Positions 1 through 10,559 of a stretch of DNA of 64,000 nt are shown one piece after another. Origin of the DNA: Adiantum capillus-veneris (lineage: Eukaryota; Streptophyta; Polypodiopsida; Polypodiales; Pteridaceae). Location: positions 148,197,640 to 148,261,639 of the forward strand of contig CM043955.1 in assembly GCA_014529385.2 (NCBI GenBank). The letters are read 5' to 3'. Each line of letters starts with the position of its first letter. Position 1 is the stretch's first letter. A model generated the notes under the pieces. That model worked only from the letters and a program-made list of their open reading frames with translations, was not told the DNA's origin and made no database searches. Position numbers and translations under genes: made by a program.

Positions 1-66
1 TAGTCCTTTATTTAACCCCTTAACCAAACGACTCACTTTGACCACCTTCAGGGGAGCTTTCCGTGT

Positions 67-1400
67 TCAGCCCTGCACTAAGACTTGTTCACCCTTTGAG
101 TTTGAAAAAGAGATGCTTCCTTCACTGCAATGGATGTTGGCTTTATTTTTGCTCAACCAATCCATCCCTAGGATTCCTTCAAATCGGCCCATCTTTAGGA
201 TTCTAATTCTTCGCTGGGTTGAATGACCTTCTAGTTGAAAGGATAGATTTACCATCTATTCATCTATCAAAATGGTGAATCTAGTTTCTAGAGAAACCTT
301 TAACTTACCCCATGTGGGTTGGGAGGTGGCTTGCAATCTTTTTACAGTGTTGCGTGACAAAAATGAATGTGAGCTACCATAATCAATAAGAAAGGAAAAA
401 GGTTTACCCTCAGACTCCCTTAGTCTCAAGAATGGAGAATTGTCGATTTCGGCACTAGGATCCAAGGTAGCATAGATGTGGGCTTGCTCCTCCATCTCAT
501 CCTTTACTGAAATGAAGTTCACAATTGATGTTCTAGGTGGGTTGTTCGTTGGATCTTGTTCACGAAGATGAAGCATAGGATTAGGTCTTGCATGTGCTCG
601 ATTTCTCCCTCTGGTTTGAAGGTTTCTGAATTGTCCCCCTTGATTGGGTGGATTCAGACGGTTAACATGGGGGCCCAAATTACTAGAGTCATTCCCTTTA
701 GGGCATTTGGAATTCTTATGACCAAACTCTAGGCACTTGTAGCATTGAATTTGTCTTCCACTTTGAGTGACTGGAAGGGCGTTCACACGAACAAAGTGTG
801 GTGGTGGTTGGGGTTGGGCAGCTGGCTTTGGTATAAATGGTACTTTATTTTCTTGACAGGGTTGACCATGGTAAGAAGTAAATTCTTGCTTCCTATTAGT
901 TGTGGTGCCTCCCTTAAAAAGGCTCTTATGCTTTGACTTGGCCTGAATTAAAGCACAAATGGAGACAGGTCGGAGGGACTCTGCTCTGTAGGAGCAAAAT
1001 CTCGTCCAAGTCCAAGGATGAAGCGACTTAGATTTTGTTCCTCTGTCATGATAGGAGCATATCATGAAAGCTGGACAAACTCCTCATAGTAAACTTTGAC
1101 AGACCTATTCCCCAGCTTGCATGAAAGAAAATCATTCATCTTAGTGGTGGATCAGTCTAGGGAAAGATAGCCTTTTTTGAGATGATGCTTTAACTCATCC
1201 CAACTTTGAGTCACCTCTGCTACTCGGTGAGATTGATAGTTGAGCTTCCACCATGTTTTTGTAGGTCCTTCTAGCTTGGCTCTTCCCATTATCCCTTGAG
1301 CTACTAAATTGTAACCAGCAAGAGCAAAGTAGTCATCCATCTAACTTATCCATTATTCTAGTAGGGTAGGCACATCATCACCCGTGCCTAAAAATGTATG
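67..1400 (-). pseudogene. gag-protease polyprotein fragment, family C
   Basis: Three minus-strand pieces join into a gag-PR product. The piece at 1340-1152 has the gag-type pattern with TWW and a following W-D-E-L-K. The piece at 1065-256 carries a zinc knuckle CYKCLEFGHKNSKC (CX2CX4HX4C) near 715-755 and then the start of a retropepsin, FLIDYGSSHSFLS near 345-390. The 255-67 piece has the C-terminal protease motif GILGMDWL. Retropepsins need D-[ST]-G at the active site. Here it reads D-Y-G, which would abolish catalysis. Frame breaks between the pieces confirm a pseudogene. The known role would be capsid formation and polyprotein cleavage; this is inferred only from family resemblance. Confidence 0.8.
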
Positions 1401-2127
1401 CGGTTGCACTGTTTTGAGAAGGGCCTTGAGATCCTTGTCACGCCCAAAATCCTCTACAAGGGTTGCAGCAAAAGTGACATTTGGTTGGGACGTGGCAAAG
1501 GGGTAACTTGGGGTGTTGGTGGCACTTGTGAATTGAGTGGCGTATGATTTGAAGCACTAACTATTGGTAAATCTCGAGCAGCCTAACTTCTTGTAAGTCT
1601 ATGTGGCATATTTTTATGGCTGTCACAAAAAAAATATCCATTCTCTTAGCAATCGAGTTGAAAAACCCTTCAGATATACAAGACTAGTTAATTCTTTTAA
1701 AGATAGACCTTTCAAAAAGGTCGACTCTTTGTTATTTTTCTTTCTTTCAAAACTCTCTTTTTTTTGTTATGCCAAAAACATTTACATCTTGGAGAAATAA
1801 TTATTGATATAGGCTTGCACTTCTTTAATAATATCTAGCCATCAAGTTCTTCCATCTCTTGCTTTTGGACAATTTCAAGTACTTCCTCTTGAGAGGTCCA
1901 CGTCATCTTAAAGATTTCATGCAATTTGAGAAGTTATTTTTCAGTACCCCACTCTTTCCTACAAGAGTCAATTAAGACCTTTACCTATCCAAGAATAGAA
2001 ATTGCACTCTCATACTACTTGTGAGGGCCATGCCCGGGGACCACCGACTGTACCATCTCTAAATGGATACACCGTGATCTCCAACATCCCTCCCGCTTGA
2101 GACCGACACCAAGACAGGACTCCTCCT

Positions 2128-2142
2128 GCTCTTTGATGCCAA
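2128..2142 (-). promoter_or_regulatory. primer-binding-site-like sequence (tRNA-iMet type)
   Basis: Read on the minus strand this is TGGCATCAAAGAGC, close to the TGGTATCAGAGC site complementary to the initiator-Met tRNA 3' end that plant chromoviruses use. It carries a substitution and an extra A, and lies just upstream of the gag remnant, as expected. The 11-bp gap to the nearest LTR-end-like TGTTATCA is longer than usual, so the LTR boundary is uncertain. Confidence 0.5.
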
Positions 2143-2152
2143 CTCAAGGGGG

Positions 2153-5100
2153 TGATAACATTCAGTTTCTCTCATATGGATCCCTTAACCCCGAAGAACC
2201 TTTGCTTACCGGTCAAACTTACCAATCGAAGTCATCAGATTAACTTGGAACTCAACTTTCCAGGGTCAACTAGTGGGAGTTCTCTAATTCACCCTTGGTT
2301 CAATGTCATTGACACTTTTTTCTCGGTTATGATGGAGCACAGCCGTCAATGCGTTCCCCTAAGGTGAGTGTATTATAATCTACACGAATCCCTCGCTCCT
2401 AAATTTCTCTCATGCTCCGTAGATCGGAAACCCTTTTCCCCGCTCATGACTTAATTGCTAAGACAACATAAAATTGGGTTCAACTTTCCGGACAACAAAT
2501 TAACCCTCCGAAATCCACCCACCCACCAAACCATTTGATAGATGCACTTTTCCAAGGTAATATTATGATACTCGAAAACAGTATTCCAATCATGTTGAAC
2601 CAAGAATACATTTCAAGCATTTGAAAGCAGCATGAAACTGTTGCGTATCCTTGCAAATGTGCATTTATCGGGTCATTCCCACCTTTCTCCTTTACGAAAT
2701 ATTTTTACTTCCTTTTTCCTTTAACAATATTAGTAAAAAAAATTAGTTATTTTTCAAGCAATCACTTATACTCCTCCAGGCATATCCCTATCCTCGTCCC
2801 AGGACTCGGGTATCCTGTCACCTCCTCCACGTATGGAGGCGGCACCTTTACACAGATTCTAATTATTATTTTCTTTATCTTGTGTGGTAAAGGATTCAAA
2901 GATAATCTACTTTAGGTTTTCTTTAAATCAATAATCCTGAGAAGAAGAGCAAAGGTCCGGCTGATGAGGACAATTGCGGAATAGCCCATTTAGGTTCCTA
3001 GCCTTTCCAAGGTTCCTTTTTACCAAACAATTTTAAGATTTCCTTAATTAAATCACATCCTCCTCCCTTATCTTAATCCCTTCATGGATCCTTTTTCCTT
3101 CTTCCTTTTTCCATCGGCATCAGGCCTACCCAAACTATGCCGATTTCCATACACATCCGCGGGTCCCTATCACCCGGCCGGGACACACTCCCATTCAATC
3201 CCATTTCTAGGATAGTGAATGAACCGGAGCTCAAAACATAGACCAATGGTTATCCATCCTCGGGCGAAAAGAACCATCCCCCGTTGTATCCCACAAGTAA
3301 ACACCTGCGCAGGCCTTTTTACAAACACGAAGACAAGTTCACACATAAATCTCTATATTATGCTAGGGCTATCCACATCAATCTTTTTGGTAATGTTTTT
3401 AATCCTACCTTAAATTTAAATTAATCTCCTTGAGTGATAATCCATTAATTCTTATTTCCTTTTAATTTTTCTACTCAAACAAGACCTTAGAAATCAACAA
3501 TTCTCTTGGGAGTTTAAGGTTTTGTCTCGACGTAAGTTTTGAGTTAACCCCGACTTTGATGAATTCCATTTTGAATACTTTTCATCATTAGCCATGCATG
3601 GGGCATCTCCATGAAAGCGATAGGAGTTTTATGTTCAAGCAACACGGTTACTCCCCCCTTCAAATTTGCAAACAAACTTGAAAGTAGAAAAACTTGAAAT
3701 GAACAATGCATATGCTACTATAATGAGTTTTTCTTTAGTGTGTCTATGCATGGTACACAAAGACTTTGAAATGCACCAACTTGCAATCTTGGACAATTAA
3801 TCAGAAACTTCCTTTGAGTGCTTATGCAAGAGTGAAACCCTTCTATGCATGGTTGTAAAAAAAAAAAAAAACGAAGTTCCTAAGAGTGGACATGATAGTG
3901 TATCGTAAAATACGTATGTAATAGTGTATGAATGATTAACAAATTCTTCTTTAAGAAGGGATTTAGGGATACCTTTACTACCATGGAGAGGATTAATTAT
4001 GTTGCTAGAAGAGGCTTATGGTTTCGGAACTTTCCATTTGGTAAGAGGGAAAAGAGGGAATGACTTTATGGGAAATCCTTTTTTTCAATTAACTCCTTTT
4101 GGTTATGCTAATTAACCTTCAAAACCTCAACTTCTCCTTGAGAAAATTAAGTAATAACCTAATTTGCATTACTAAACAAAACCTTGCACATATACAATCA
4201 ACCAAGAAGTTATTTTTTCCTCCTAAGCAAAAATGATTTCTTATGAAAATTGAAGAGCTTAAGCGTGAATTTAAGTAATCATGAAAGTAAATCTCTTTCA
4301 AGAATGAAAAACAACAAGATAAACTTACCTTAATGTGTATATGGTAGGGTCTTCTCCTCGCTTTGGAAGAGCAACGACGAAGTGTATTGACGTAAACGGT
4401 TCTTTTCTACTTCATTTGCTTGAAAACTACCGATTTGGCTATGGGAATAAAGAGAGGGTAAGAAAATTCAAGCTATGGAAAGCTTGAAGATTAGGAGACA
4501 GAAGGTGAAGAGTGTAATGATAATTTGGATTATGGTTATCGACATGGCTTCTCTTGAGGAGTGAGGTGTGTGTAGGGGTGTGTGTGAAGAAGGATTAGCT
4601 TTGGCTTTCATAGCTCACTATCAAGCTTGCAATTTCAAAATGTTAAGAGAAGTGTTTAATGAGTAGGGAAGGCCTCTTTTTAAGCTTAATTTGATAAGAC
4701 CCTTAACTTATCTTGAGAAGTTACTTTTGCATATCTTGACATCCTTTCTCCCTTTTCAAAGATTCTCCAACAAACTACTTATGCAAAAGACTACTTTTCC
4801 AACAAGTATCTTATGCAACAATCTACTTTTCCAACAAGTGGCTTATGCAACAAGCTACTTTTCCAACAAGTTACTTTTTCACCTTACGCTTATTCTTTCT
4901 TTGTTTTCTTATGAAATTCTTTTTTTCCTTGAGATAAAACTAATATCCCATGCATTGGTTATATCAATGTTCCCATGGTGAAAACCAAAAGTGTCTCGTG
5001 GGTAGCTAGGGTGTTTGACTATAGCCCAAATTTACTCGATCGTATTCAAAAAGTCAACAGCTTAGATATGTCATCAAGAGTAAGGGCTAAGAGGAGGACC

Positions 5101-6229
5101 TTACAAACTCTCCAACAAAAAGAAAGAGCTATCCTCACCTCGAACCAAATAAGGAAGGTGGTAAATCTTCATCTACAAGTTACACTTTCAACTTCTGGGT
5201 AGCTAATTTACCCTTTGTTGGCTGGTTAGCCTATATAAGGTGCACTATATTTTCATTTCTTCCAGTATTATTCTCTTTGTCTTTCACTTTTCTTTCCATC
5301 CCTTGTCAAAATTTCATAGGTTTTTCTCTTTGCTCATTATCTTACTTTATAGATCGGTGGCAAGAGCTAGTTTTATCTGTGGCCATTCCTCATCTACAAC
5401 AAACAAGTAAATCCGTGAGGAGAGATTTTGTGAAGCGATATGGGCGTCTGCTATTTCCTCACTTGGGAACTTCAGCGACTCAAACTGAATGGCAGACATT
5501 TCAAATTATAACAAGGGTGACCCTTTGGGGTTGGGATCACTTTTGTAATAATGTCTGTTTGGCTATGGTTACTGAAGCTATGGGTTTGGGTCCTCGATAT
5601 TACTGCATGATGAGGTCAATGCATCGAGGTTTTTTAGAAAAAGTCTTTTTTGCTTGCTCAATTCCTTCCTCATCAAAAGATATATCTTTACCCTCAGTTT
5701 GGTTTACTACTTAGACGACCCTTTATCTTCACACCTCATACTAGAGAGGTCAGTGAAACAATTTCACAGCGAATCCTACCTATTAATGAGAGGCTTAATA
5801 TGTGCCCTGCTTGTGATAGTTGCTTTTGTTATCATGTAATGAATGGGCTTCTTGACCTCTAAAAAATGTATCTTCGTTGTATCCCTTAACATGTTCATTA
5901 TGCTCTAAGATCTTGGTACCTGTCTTAAGTCCTTCTTTCTCTGATTTTTCTAATGAAATTGATTTTGAGTTCTATTTCTTGTATTTGATAGAAGTCCTTG
6001 AGAGAATTTCAAACAAAGCTTAATCTATTTATTGATTTTGTAATTCCATACACAGATCTGAGTTATAGGACGTAAAGGACAGCGCTAATCATGTTATTAT
6101 TTAGCAAAAGGTCAGGTTACAAAAGTTTAGTAAGATAGAACTTGGATTTGTAGTTACATGGGCTAACATGGTTTAGTTTGAGTACAAAAAAGAGAAGAAT
6201 CCTGATCAAAAAAGATGAGGAAACTGAGA
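2153..6229. other. non-coding stretch between family C copies; possible large LTR
   Basis: No convincing gene is present on either strand; open frames here are short and match nothing I recognise. The stretch starts with TGATAACA right next to the PBS-like site. The inverse TGTTATCA occurs at 5827-5834, so an LTR of about 3.7 kb is possible but not proven. A plus-strand TATA-like CTATATAAGG lies at about 5230, which would be the wrong strand for this LTR. Three 32-bp tandem repeats lie at 4778-4873 and a poly-A tract at about 3857. Confidence 0.4.
4778..4873. repeat. three tandem 32-bp repeats
   Basis: Three direct head-to-tail copies of a 32-bp unit begin at 4778, 4810 and 4842, each starting CTTATGCAA and containing CTACTTTTCCAACAAGT. 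They differ by only a few bases. There are no spacers, so this is a minisatellite-like expansion and not a CRISPR array. Confidence 0.9.
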
Positions 6230-6234
6230 AGTAA

Positions 6235-7338
6235 GTCATTCCCAATCTTCCCAAGAGGCATCGTCAACGGAATAGCCCTTCCATTGGATCAAAACCTCTC
6301 GAATTGTTTGGTGTCGTAGCTTCCGCTCCTTCATGGCTAAAATTTGCTCTAGCTCTATCTATAATTCTTCCTATGTGATAAGAATAGTATCTTCATCATT
6401 TAGGATGTGATGGGGATCTGCAACATATCTTTTTACAAAGCTAGCATGAAAAACATTGTGCACATGTAAGTGAGGGGGTAAAAGCGAGTTCATAAGATTG
6501 GTCCCCTATCCTTCTCAGAATCTCAAAGGGTCCACAATATCTATATGCTAACTTCCTGTATTTTCTCAATTTGAGTGAACTTCTCTTTGGTTTGACCCTA
6601 AGGAAAACTATATCTCCTGCCTTAAAAATCCTTGGAGATTTATGTAAATCAGCGTAACTCTTTTGCTTGTCACTTGCTCTCTTAAGGTTCTCCCTTATTA
6701 ATTTGATTTGGCCATCCATTTCTTCAAGTGTATTCTTTGATGTAGGCACTGGGAGACTTGGGTCGGCCATTCTCAGAGGAATGATTCAGTCTTGTCCATA
6801 AAGAGCTTTGAATGGGGACATTCCTAGGCTTCTATGGTAGGAAGAATTATAAGTAAATTCCACTAAGGGTAAATATTTGATCCAAAGATGAGGTTGTTGG
6901 CTGCAATATGATCTCAACATATCTTCTATGACTTGATTAACTCTTTCAGTTTGTCCATCTGTCTCTGGATGATAGGCTGAACTCAAGTTTAATTGAGTGT
7001 CTAAGAATTTGGCACATGGCCTTCCAAAACTTAGAGGTCAACTTGCTATCACGATCATTGATTATCCTAGCAGGTATTCCATGTAATCTGATAATTTCTT
7101 TTACAAAAATTTGAGAAATATCTATTGCAGAGGCAGTGGTTTTGAGTGGGACAAGGTGAGCTACTTTGTGAATTTATCCGCCGCCACAAAAATTGAATTA
7201 AAATTCCAGTAGTCTTCGGTAACCCTGTTAAAAAATCCATATTGATGCACTTCCACTTCGTTGCAGGTATATCCAATAGTTGTAGCTTCCCAAAAATCTT
7301 AACTCTTTCAGCCTTCACCTTTTGGCATACCAAACACT
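6235..7338 (-). pseudogene. integrase core, C-terminal domain and chromodomain, family C
   Basis: The integrase begins with HPETDGQTERVNQ at about 6965 (catalytic Glu of the DDE triad) followed by YNSSYHRSLGMSPF; the first Asp lies in MDFLTGLPK near 7240. The C-terminal part has the GDIVFLRVKP and RYCGPFEILRRIG motifs typical of gypsy integrases. Further left (6370-6235) the minus strand reads VLIQWKGYSVDDASWEDWE, a chromodomain-like core, which in chromoviruses targets integration to particular chromatin. The frame is broken at least between the core pieces and before the chromodomain. Confidence 0.8.
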
Positions 7339-7343
7339 TCTTA

Positions 7344-8637
7344 TGTTAGGTGCAGCGGAATGAATGTTTGCGCTTTGCTCAAGATGAGTGCTCCAAACTA
7401 TGCTCAAGGTTCCTTTTAGTTCTTATGGAAGGGAGAGCCTTCCGTTCTTAATGGAAAGTGCTATGATCACAACAAAGTGAATGGACACTGTGTGTGCAAG
7501 TGAATGAGACTGAGAGATAGAGAGAGGAGAGAGATATGACACCAGAGACGTTGTAAAACCCTCCTCCGAAGGCCCCACTCTCATCAGCAAGAGTGGTCTA
7601 TTTATGATTGCACAATCTGGTACAAATGGCATGCATGAGACTGATGCAAGTCTAGGCTATGTCGACGATGACGACGGTGATGACGAAGTTGACCTAAGGG
7701 CTGAAATCTGCAATCTTTCTATTGCTGTCCAAAAACTCTATGGACTGAAATCTGCTAATCTTCTATCTGCTGAATTTTGACTCTATGTCGGGTGACGATG
7801 TCGATGGCGACGATGCGACGACGACGCGCTGAAAATGCAGATGCTGAAATCTGCGTTTTCCGGGTTGAAACTGTAAACCTTGTGGAAACTGACCGTGCGA
7901 CGAGGAACTGCTGCGGGAAGGTGAGATTTGTGAGGTTCGGAACTTAATCTGCAGGTACTAACTGCTGAAAATTGAAAATGTTGATGGTTCTTGAGTTTTC
8001 GTCGCGATCATCTGCAAAAACGCTGAGGTGGTGCTGCAAATCAAAAACGCTAGGGGCTGAAATTGGTCTTTCTGTCGTCGTGGTTCTACAAATGCAAAAA
8101 TGCTAGGCTGATCTGCTGTGTAGCAATGGCGCCGGGGTTGATCTATTGTGCACCAACACGCCAGGGCTGATCTGATCCCAAAACACTAGCTTTAGGCTTC
8201 TGCTCCAAAAATGCTAGGTCTCCTGGGGGGTTCTGCTGAGAAGTTGCTTGTTGAGCGTGGAGCTCCTGCTGCCTCTTCTACCATTTAGTGCTAACTTGGG
8301 TTTTCTTATATACAAACTTAGCAAAATTGCCCTACCTACTTTTGTTGGAAAGTCACTTAAAAATAATAAGTGAAAAATACCAAAAATAGGGAAAATAGGC
8401 TAAATGCAATGGAAAATTCCTTTACTGAATCTCATGGATTCTGAAGGGAATACTGATGATCATGCTGTGTGCAACCAGAGTATATGCATCTATGCTAAGT
8501 GACTGGGCATGCACGGTCTACGAATAGACTCACAAAAGTGCCAGATCCCTGCTAAATCTAGACTGACTGGACTGACTGAACCCTGATCATGTTGTAGTTT
8601 GTTCACGGACACATAGGGTTGGATGTGTCACGTGACA
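7344..8637 (-). mobile_element. solo LTR (1294 bp) inserted in family C integrase
   Basis: The insert starts TGTTAGGTGC and ends ACGTGACA on the plus strand (TG...CA ends) and is flanked by perfect 5-bp direct repeats TCTTA at 7339-7343 and 8638-8642. The interrupted integrase frame on the minus strand is continuous if the insert plus one TCTTA is ignored, which fixes the borders. A TATA-like TTGTATATAAG on the minus strand near 8315-8305, and a minus-strand 3' end of CCGCTGCACCTAACA, suggest a minus-oriented LTR. It holds no internal domain, so it is a solo LTR left after LTR-LTR recombination. The family is not identified. Confidence 0.88.
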
Positions 8638-8642
8638 TCTTA

Positions 8643-10452
8643 ACATACTCTAAGGTATCCTTTTTCATCTTAGGCCAATAGAAATTTTGTTTAAGAGAAG
8701 AAAACATTTTGTGATAACCTGGGTGAGCTGCAAGGGGAGTTTCATGAGCTTCCTTTAGAATTTGCATCCAAACGTATGTAGGTATGCACAATCAATTCCT
8801 GAAGAATAAGAGTCCATCTTGAATAGAGTAGTCTTTCAAATATGTTTTTTGAACTTGAGCTTGGATTTCTTGGATCAACGGACCGAATTGCTCATCAGTT
8901 TGGAGGGCGTTTTGAACTTCTTTGGGTAGAGTTGCATGGACTAGTGTAATGGCAAGGGCCACTACTCGTCGGCTCAGAGCATCTACAGCTTGATTTTCCT
9001 TGCCTGGTCAAAATTTGATCTCGAAAGTGAACTCTTGTAGGAATTCAACCCATCACCTTTGTTGCATATTGAGATCTGGCTGGGTGAAAAACCACTTGAG
9101 ACTTTTGTGATCAGTAACAAGCTCAAACATCTGACCTAGAAGATAGTGTCTCCACTTTTTGAGGGCATGAACCACAGCTAGTAGTTCGAGGTCATGGCTA
9201 GGATAATTCTTCTCATGAATCTTGAGTTGTCATGATTCATAGGCTATGGGATGGCCTTCTTACTGTAGGATTCCACCTATACCTTGTATGCAAGCATCCA
9301 CTATCACCTCATAGGTCTTTTGAAAATCTGAAAGTTTGAGAGCAGGTTCACTAGCCAAGATCTCCTTTAATTTTTTGAAGGCTCTATCTCTCTTGTCGGA
9401 CAAGATAAATGGTTCCTCTTTCTTAGTGATTTTCGTGAGAGGACCTACGATGAGTGCATAGTTTTTTATAAATACTCTACACCATCTTGTGAGGCCAAGG
9501 AATCCCCGTACCTCTGAAACAATCTTGGGAATGGGCCACTGAACTATAGCTTCCACCTTAACTGGGTCGGGAGAAAGACCATGGCAACCTTCTCTACAAA
9601 CAAAGAGCATTTGCTCTGACTGGCGTAGAGTTGGGATTTTCTAAGAATCTCCAGACATGGCGTACATGCCATTCGTGATCTTCTCTAGTCTTTGAAATAT
9701 AAAGATTTCATCAAAGAAGACTAGAACAAAATCATCTAACTTTGTACTGAAGAGGTCAGTCATGAGACAGTTAAATGTGGTAGGGGCATTAGTTAGGCTA
9801 AAAGGCATGATAGTGAACTCATAATGCCCAAACCTTGTGTTGAAAGCTGTTTTTGGAATATCCTCCCTTTTTATCCCAACTTGGTAATTGCCTGTCCTGA
9901 GATCAATCTTGGTGAAAAATTTGGAACCACCGAGTCGATTAAGCAGCTCATCTATGTGAGGCAGGGATACTTGTTCTTGACAGTGCATTGATTTAGACCT
10001 CAAAAATCTATGCAAAGTCTGAATGTTCCATCTTTCTTCTTTTGGAAGAGCACAGGAGCACCACAGAGAGAGACATTGGTTTGATGAAACATTGTTCCAA
10101 AAGCTGAGTCATCTGATTCTTCAGATCTATGGATTCAAAAGGTGACATCTTGTAGGTAGTCCTTGCTATTGGTTGGGCACCAGGAATGAGCTCAAGCTCG
10201 TGCACTAGGTGGTGGAAGATTTGTCAACTCCTTTGGTGGAAAAATATATTGATATTCATTTAGCCATTTAGGCTCTAATTCTTCTGATTTGGTCTCCATT
10301 TTATTGAGGCTTATAACATAAATTGATAGTCCTTTCGTTAACCCCTTTACCAAACGACTGGCTTTGACCACCTTCAAGGGAGATTTCCTTGTTCTGCCTT
10401 GCACTAAGACTTGTTCACCCTTTGAGTTTGAAAAAGAGATGCTTCCTTCGCT
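8643..10452 (-). pseudogene. RT, RNase H and integrase zinc domain, family C
   Basis: RT is seen in overlapping minus-strand pieces: a linker ending near 10192, an N-terminal piece, FFTKIDLRTGNYQV near 9920 and MPFSLTNAPTTF near 9800. The catalytic box reads VFFDE where gypsy RTs have [FY]-x-DD, so the second Asp is lost. The next piece (9610-9260) contains the GFLGLTRWCR and KLSDFQKTYEVIVDAC motifs at the start of RNase H. RNase H continues in broken frames to about 8820 with [10 protein letters not shown] and VTDHKSLKW. The integrase HH-CC domain starts at 8791 and continues beyond the solo LTR. All of this indicates an old dead copy. Confidence 0.82.
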
Positions 10453-10559
10453 GTAAAAGAAACCTTAGAGTCAAAACAAGAACAAATTCTTTATAAAAAT
10501 GCTTGCTCATACATGGTTCTTACCTTTGACATGATTCATTGTTGTATTTACAAGGTTTA

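Larger units (their letters stand above)
1..2152 (-). mobile_element. Family C Ty3/gypsy chromovirus, gag-protease end (copy 1, cut by window edge)
   Basis: This is the 5' half of an LTR retrotransposon read on the minus strand: leader and PBS-like site near 2128-2142, gag at about 1400-700, protease at about 480-70, with the pol part lying off the left edge. Positions 1-120 match 10327-10446 closely, so the element at 6.2-10.45 kb is another copy of the same family. Assignment to a chromovirus rests on that second copy, which ends in a chromodomain. The gag has frame breaks, so this copy is dead. Confidence 0.8.
6230..10452 (-). mobile_element. Family C chromovirus, pol end (copy 2), split by a solo LTR
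   Basis: Minus-strand order from right to left is PR-RT linker (10404-10192), RT (10205-9641), RNase H (9610-8820), integrase zinc domain (about 8800-8643 continuing at 7338), integrase core (7333-6786), C-terminal domain (6770-6441) and a chromodomain (6370-6235). The element is cut on the right at about 10452, in the linker upstream of RT, where a different retroelement begins. It is interrupted at 7344-8637 by a solo LTR. Several frameshifts and stops make it non-functional. Confidence 0.85.

Noticed and set aside
4778-4873. Possible CRISPR-like array
   Set aside because: The units are contiguous without spacers and the genome is a plant's; it is a minisatellite.
5277-5714. Plus-strand frame of 145 codons
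   Set aside because: No recognisable motif or splice/promoter support beyond a TATA-like site, and the surroundings are retroelement relics. It could be a real exon, but I cannot support it.
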